This document shows, in pieces, positions 6,424 to 8,279 of a stretch of DNA of 8,279 nt. The first letter of the stretch is position 1, and each line of letters opens with the position of its first letter. This DNA is from an uncultured Steroidobacteraceae bacterium (GTDB taxonomy: Bacteria > Pseudomonadota > Gammaproteobacteria > Steroidobacterales > Steroidobacteraceae). The notes under the pieces were generated by a model, which was not told where the DNA came from, did no database searches, and was given only the letters and a program-made list of their open reading frames with translations. The translations under genes and the position numbers were made by a program. The DNA lies in NCBI GenBank assembly GCA_955652795.1, contig CATPBQ010000133.1, forward strand, positions 1-8,279. The letters run 5' to 3'.

Positions 6424-6693
6424 TCAGCGGCGAAGCCCCAGTCGCTCGACGACTTCCTGGTACTTCTGGGGTTGCGTGGCTCTGAGGTAATCGAGGAGCT
6501 TGCGGCGTTGGTTCACGAGCTTGACGAGCCCGCGCCGCGAGGAGTGATCACGCTTGTGCGCGGTGAAGTGCTCGCCGAGGCCGTTGATGCGCTCGGAGAG
6601 CAGCGCGACCTGTACTTCCGGAGAGCCGGTGTCGGCTGGTCCGCGGCGGAACTGCGCGAGAATCCCGCCCTTTTTCTCGCTGGTTAAAGCCAT
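6424..6693 (-). CDS. rpsO: 30S ribosomal protein S15
   Basis: Primary binding protein of the small-subunit platform; it binds the 16S rRNA three-way junction and contributes a bridge to the large subunit. The 89-residue product has the same length as E. coli S15 and its conserved features: DTGSPEVQ (21-28), HF at 42-43, HKRDHSSRRGL around 46-56, and the C-terminal RRKLLDYL and ERLGLRR. Asp21, Thr22, Gly23, Gln28, His42 and Asp49 are the usual RNA-contacting positions. ATG 6693-6691 is preceded by AGGA about ten bases upstream. It is first in the rpsO–pnp operon. truB, its usual upstream neighbour in many gammaproteobacteria, is not next to it; a redoxin gene is. Confidence 0.97.
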   Translation of the reverse strand: MALTSEKKGGILAQFRRGPADTGSPEVQVALLSERINGLGEHFTAHKRDHSSRRGLVKLVNQRRKLLDYLRATQPQKYQEVVERLGLRR

Positions 6694-6744
6694 TGCGCGA
6701 TAGTCCTAACTACTTGTCTTAAGAGCCCTTTTGGTAAGCGCGGG

Positions 6745-6774
6745 ATTGTACCCGGCCGAGCCGGCCTGCCACAA
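6745..6774 (-). promoter_or_regulatory. Promoter of the rpsO–pnp operon
   Basis: On the minus strand TTGTGG (6774-6769), an 18-base spacer and TACAAT (6750-6745) form a sigma70-like promoter; the -10 matches five of six. CCCGCGC follows directly, a GC-rich discriminator typical of ribosomal-protein promoters under stringent control. The predicted start near 6738 leaves a leader of about 45 bases before the rpsO ATG. The spacer contains the inverted repeat GGCCG-AGC-CGGCC (6754-6766), which may be an operator or chance. Confidence 0.6.
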
Positions 6775-6794
6775 GCCTAAGCCAGGGGCTCAAG

Positions 6795-7265
6795 TCAATG
6801 CGCGAGCACCAGCGAGCGAATCTGGCGCGCCAGGAGCTCGCGATCCCTGAGCTGAAATCCCTCGTGCTTCCATTGAATCTGGCCGCGGCGGTCGATCAGA
6901 AAGCTGGTCGGAATACCCTTGACGCCGAACTTCCCGGCGAGCAGACCGTCCGGGTCGAAGACGATGCCAAAGCGCGGGATGTGGTCCTTAAGGAACCGCT
7001 CGGCGTCGGCATGCGCGTGATCTACGTTGACCGCGATGACGATGAAACCGTCCGGTCCAAGCTCGCCTTGCATCCGGCTCATCCAGGGAAACGAGCGCCG
7101 GCAAGGTGCGCTCCAGGATGCCCAGAAATCGACATACACGACCTGCCCCCTGAACGCGGCGATGTCGAGCAGGTCGTCCGCGCTCGCCGCGCTCGCCGCC
7201 GGCGATGCCAACACGGGGAGCAGGACCATCACTCTGGCGAGCGCCGGCAGGCGTCTCATCAGCAT
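6795..7265 (-). CDS. Exported TlpA/redoxin-like thioredoxin-fold protein with SxxC active site
   Basis: The 156-residue protein starts MLMRRLPALARVMVLLPVLASPAASA, an N-terminal signal peptide with a basic n-region, hydrophobic core and AxA-type cleavage site, so the mature protein is probably periplasmic. The thioredoxin-like fold follows: VVYVDFWASW, the active-site segment, then FIVIAVNVD, and the cis-Pro loop GIPTSFLIDRRGQI. In TlpA-type proteins the active site reads WCxPC. Here it is WSAPC, so the first, nucleophilic cysteine is Ser52 and only Cys55 remains (start at 7265). Classical dithiol-disulfide exchange is therefore unlikely. A one-cysteine peroxidase, a thiol-binding role or a non-enzymatic partner are alternatives I cannot separate. 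ATG 7265 is chosen because GAGGA lies five bases upstream; the GTG at 7313 would spoil the signal peptide. Divergent from a PmrA-like regulator. Confidence 0.85.
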   Translation of the reverse strand: MLMRRLPALARVMVLLPVLASPAASAASADDLLDIAAFRGQVVYVDFWASWSAPCRRSFPWMSRMQGELGPDGFIVIAVNVDHAHADAERFLKDHIPRFGIVFDPDGLLAGKFGVKGIPTSFLIDRRGQIQWKHEGFQLRDRELLARQIRSLVLAH

Positions 7266-7270
7266 GCGTA

Positions 7271-7275
7271 TCCTC
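7271..7275 (-). promoter_or_regulatory. Ribosome binding site deciding the redoxin gene start
   Basis: GAGGA on the minus strand (7275-7271), five bases before ATG 7265-7263. It favours this ATG over the upstream GTG 7313 and the next ATG 7259, and gives a standard signal peptide. Confidence 0.65.
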
Positions 7276-7314
7276 GCCCTGGTGACCGAGACGCGATGAG
7301 GATAGAAGGTCACG

Positions 7315-7331
7315 CTTAAGGCACACTTAAG
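7315..7331. promoter_or_regulatory. PmrA-type response-regulator box (CTTAAG-N5-CTTAAG)
   Basis: CTTAAG at 7315-7320 and again at 7326-7331, separated by GCACA, gives two half-sites 11 bases apart, one helical turn. This fits the published PmrA consensus YTTAAK-N5-YTTAAK at every defined position. Because each half-site is its own complement, the box reads equally well in both directions. It lies 48 bases upstream of the response regulator GTG and 50 bases upstream of the divergent redoxin ATG, so it could control either or both. No strong -10 element is evident on either side; TATCCT (7304-7299, minus) is a candidate for the redoxin gene. Confidence 0.7.
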
Positions 7332-7378
7332 CTAACGTGGCGATGACATGGCGGACCACCGGGTCGGGATAGCGCGCG

Positions 7379-8041
7379 GTGCGGATACTGTTGGTCGAAG
7401 ATGACGAGATGCTGGGCGAGGCGCTGCGGGATGGACTGCGTCAGGAGAGCTATGTCGTCGATTGGGTGCGCGACGGCGGTGCCGCGCTCGCGGCACTGTC
7501 GACGGCGACCTTCAGCGCGCTGGTCCTGGATCTCGGGCTACCGACCTGCGACGGAATTACGGTGCTGCGCTGGCTGCGTCAGAACGGGCGGACCATCCCG
7601 GTTGTCATCGTCACGGCCCGCGATCGCCTCACGGACCGCATCGCCGGTCTCGACGCCGGCGCGGACGACTACCTGATCAAGCCCTTTGACATCGATGAGC
7701 TCGGGGCGCGGCTGCGCGCCATAACGCGCCGGGCGGTCGGATGCGCCGAGTCGATGCTCACCGTGGGTGAGGTGGTGCTGGATCTGCGTCAGCGCGTGGT
7801 CACCTGCCACGGTGAGCCCGCCGCACTGACCGCTCGCGAGTACGCGGTCGTGGAGCTTCTGATGCGTAAGGCTGGCTGCCTGGTGACTCGCGCCGAGATC
7901 GAGGAGGAGCTGTATGGATTCGAGGATGACATCGCCAGCAACGCCATCGAGGTCCACATCCACAACCTTCGGCGCAAGCTCGGTCCGCGCTTCATCACCA
8001 ATCTCAAGGGACGCGGCTATCGCGTCGAGATCGCCCGGTAG
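7379..8041 (+). CDS. OmpR-family two-component response regulator (PmrA/QseB-like)
   Basis: DNA-binding regulator activated by phosphorylation from the adjacent kinase. The 220 residues have a receiver domain at about 1-115: acidic pocket Glu7-Asp8-Asp9, phospho-acceptor Asp51 in LVLDLGLP, Thr79 in VTARD, and Lys101 in the LIKPF turn. A C-terminal winged-helix domain spans about 125-218 with LTAREYAVVELL, a recognition-helix region with AIEVHIHNLRRKLG, and the wing GRGYRVE. All phosphorylation residues are intact. The start is GTG 7379; the only in-frame upstream ATG (7343) runs into TAG at 7370, and GGGA (7366-7369) is nine bases upstream. The sequence class and the PmrA-type box upstream suggest PmrA/QseB membership and autoregulation. 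The stimulus cannot be told from sequence. Confidence 0.93.
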   Translation: MRILLVEDDEMLGEALRDGLRQESYVVDWVRDGGAALAALSTATFSALVLDLGLPTCDGITVLRWLRQNGRTIPVVIVTARDRLTDRIAGLDAGADDYLIKPFDIDELGARLRAITRRAVGCAESMLTVGEVVLDLRQRVVTCHGEPAALTAREYAVVELLMRKAGCLVTRAEIEEELYGFEDDIASNAIEVHIHNLRRKLGPRFITNLKGRGYRVEIAR

Positions 8042-8042
8042 C

Positions 8043-8279
8043 ACCGAGCGGCCCTGGTCGCTGCGCTGGCGCATGGCGATCGCCGTGGTGGGCGGCTGGC
8101 CTCGTCTTCGTGATTCTTGGGCTGCTCGTGTATCGCGCGGTCGCGACCAGCACGGCCACGCAATTCGACGAGTTGCTGCAGCAGCAGGCGGCGCTCGCCC
8201 TGCGCTATGCCGATCACGAATACCGCGAGGGCGAGACCGTCGTACCCGCATCGCTCACCAACAGCGGCCAGCCAGTGCA
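8043..8279 (+). CDS. Sensor histidine kinase, N-terminal part, with apparent frameshift (cut by right window edge)
   Basis: Partner kinase of the upstream response regulator. In the frame beginning at 8043 the sequence reads TERPWSLRWRMAIAVVGGW, a typical cytoplasmic start and first half of a membrane helix. After TGG 8097-8099 the hydrophobic helix continues only in the next frame from 8101, as LVFVILGLLVYRAV. It runs on into the periplasmic segment FDELLQQQAALALRYADHEY, which resembles the N-terminal sensor region of QseC-like kinases. Removing one C from the GGCC at 8098-8101 would join both parts into a single helix. The start is not resolved: ATG 8073 or CTG 8061 fit, and ATG 7926 in the same frame would overlap the regulator by 116 bases. 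The dimerisation/phosphoacceptor and ATPase domains lie beyond the window. Whether the gene is broken or the base is an error cannot be decided here. Confidence 0.75.

Noticed and set aside
6718..6723. CTTAAG in the rpsO leader as a second PmrA site
   Set aside because: There is no second half-site at 11-base spacing; the downstream six bases (TTTTGG) match poorly.
6798..7319. Plus-strand frame opposite the redoxin gene, and a minus-strand frame (7538-8251) opposite the response regulator
   Set aside because: Both are shadows of genes with intact motifs on the other strand.
1..8279. tRNA or rRNA genes, CRISPR arrays, insertion sequences, phage or toxin–antitoxin genes
   Set aside because: None seen on either strand; nearly all of the window is accounted for by core genes with short spacers.

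Overview
This is a GC-rich chromosomal window from a gammaproteobacterium. The rpsO–pnp order, the dksA–gluQ pair and the SMC and PNPase sequences are all gammaproteobacterial in type. The long Lys/Ala/Pro-rich N-terminal extension on DksA and the solitary PhaR regulator lean towards a Xanthomonadales/Nevskiales-like, PHA-storing environmental lineage. That placement is inference and low resolution. Gene density is high: no gap exceeds 125 bases, and I see no rRNA, tRNA, insertion sequence, CRISPR array or integration site.

Layout, left to right. (1) Positions 1-1538, minus strand: the first 512 codons of the chromosome condensation ATPase SMC, running off the left edge. (2) 1592-3795, plus strand: queF (preQ1 synthase), dksA (RNA-polymerase-binding stringent-response factor) and gluQ (glutamyl-queuosine tRNA synthetase). 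The first and last act in the same tRNA-queuosine pathway. A good sigma70 promoter with a GC-rich discriminator precedes dksA. (3) 3905-4246, plus: phaR, the polyhydroxyalkanoate regulator, converging on (4) pnp, 4262-6349, minus, and rpsO, 6424-6693, minus, the classical S15–PNPase operon with a hairpin between the two genes. (5) 6795-7265, minus: an exported TlpA-like thioredoxin-fold protein whose active site is SxxC instead of CxxC. (6) 7379-8279, plus: a two-component system of the PmrA/QseB class, made of an intact OmpR-family regulator and the N-terminus of its sensor kinase, which appears frameshifted in its first membrane helix.

Points worth a second look. The divergent region between the redoxin gene and the response regulator holds a perfect PmrA-type box, CTTAAG-N5-CTTAAG, which reads the same on both strands and so could serve both genes. 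DksA keeps only one of its four zinc-finger cysteines (pattern C-T-S-A) yet sits in the housekeeping dksA–gluQ context. gluQ has no canonical start codon near its conserved N-terminus. The kinase shows a one-base frame change. I did not find a wholly new multi-gene system; the rest is conserved core genome.
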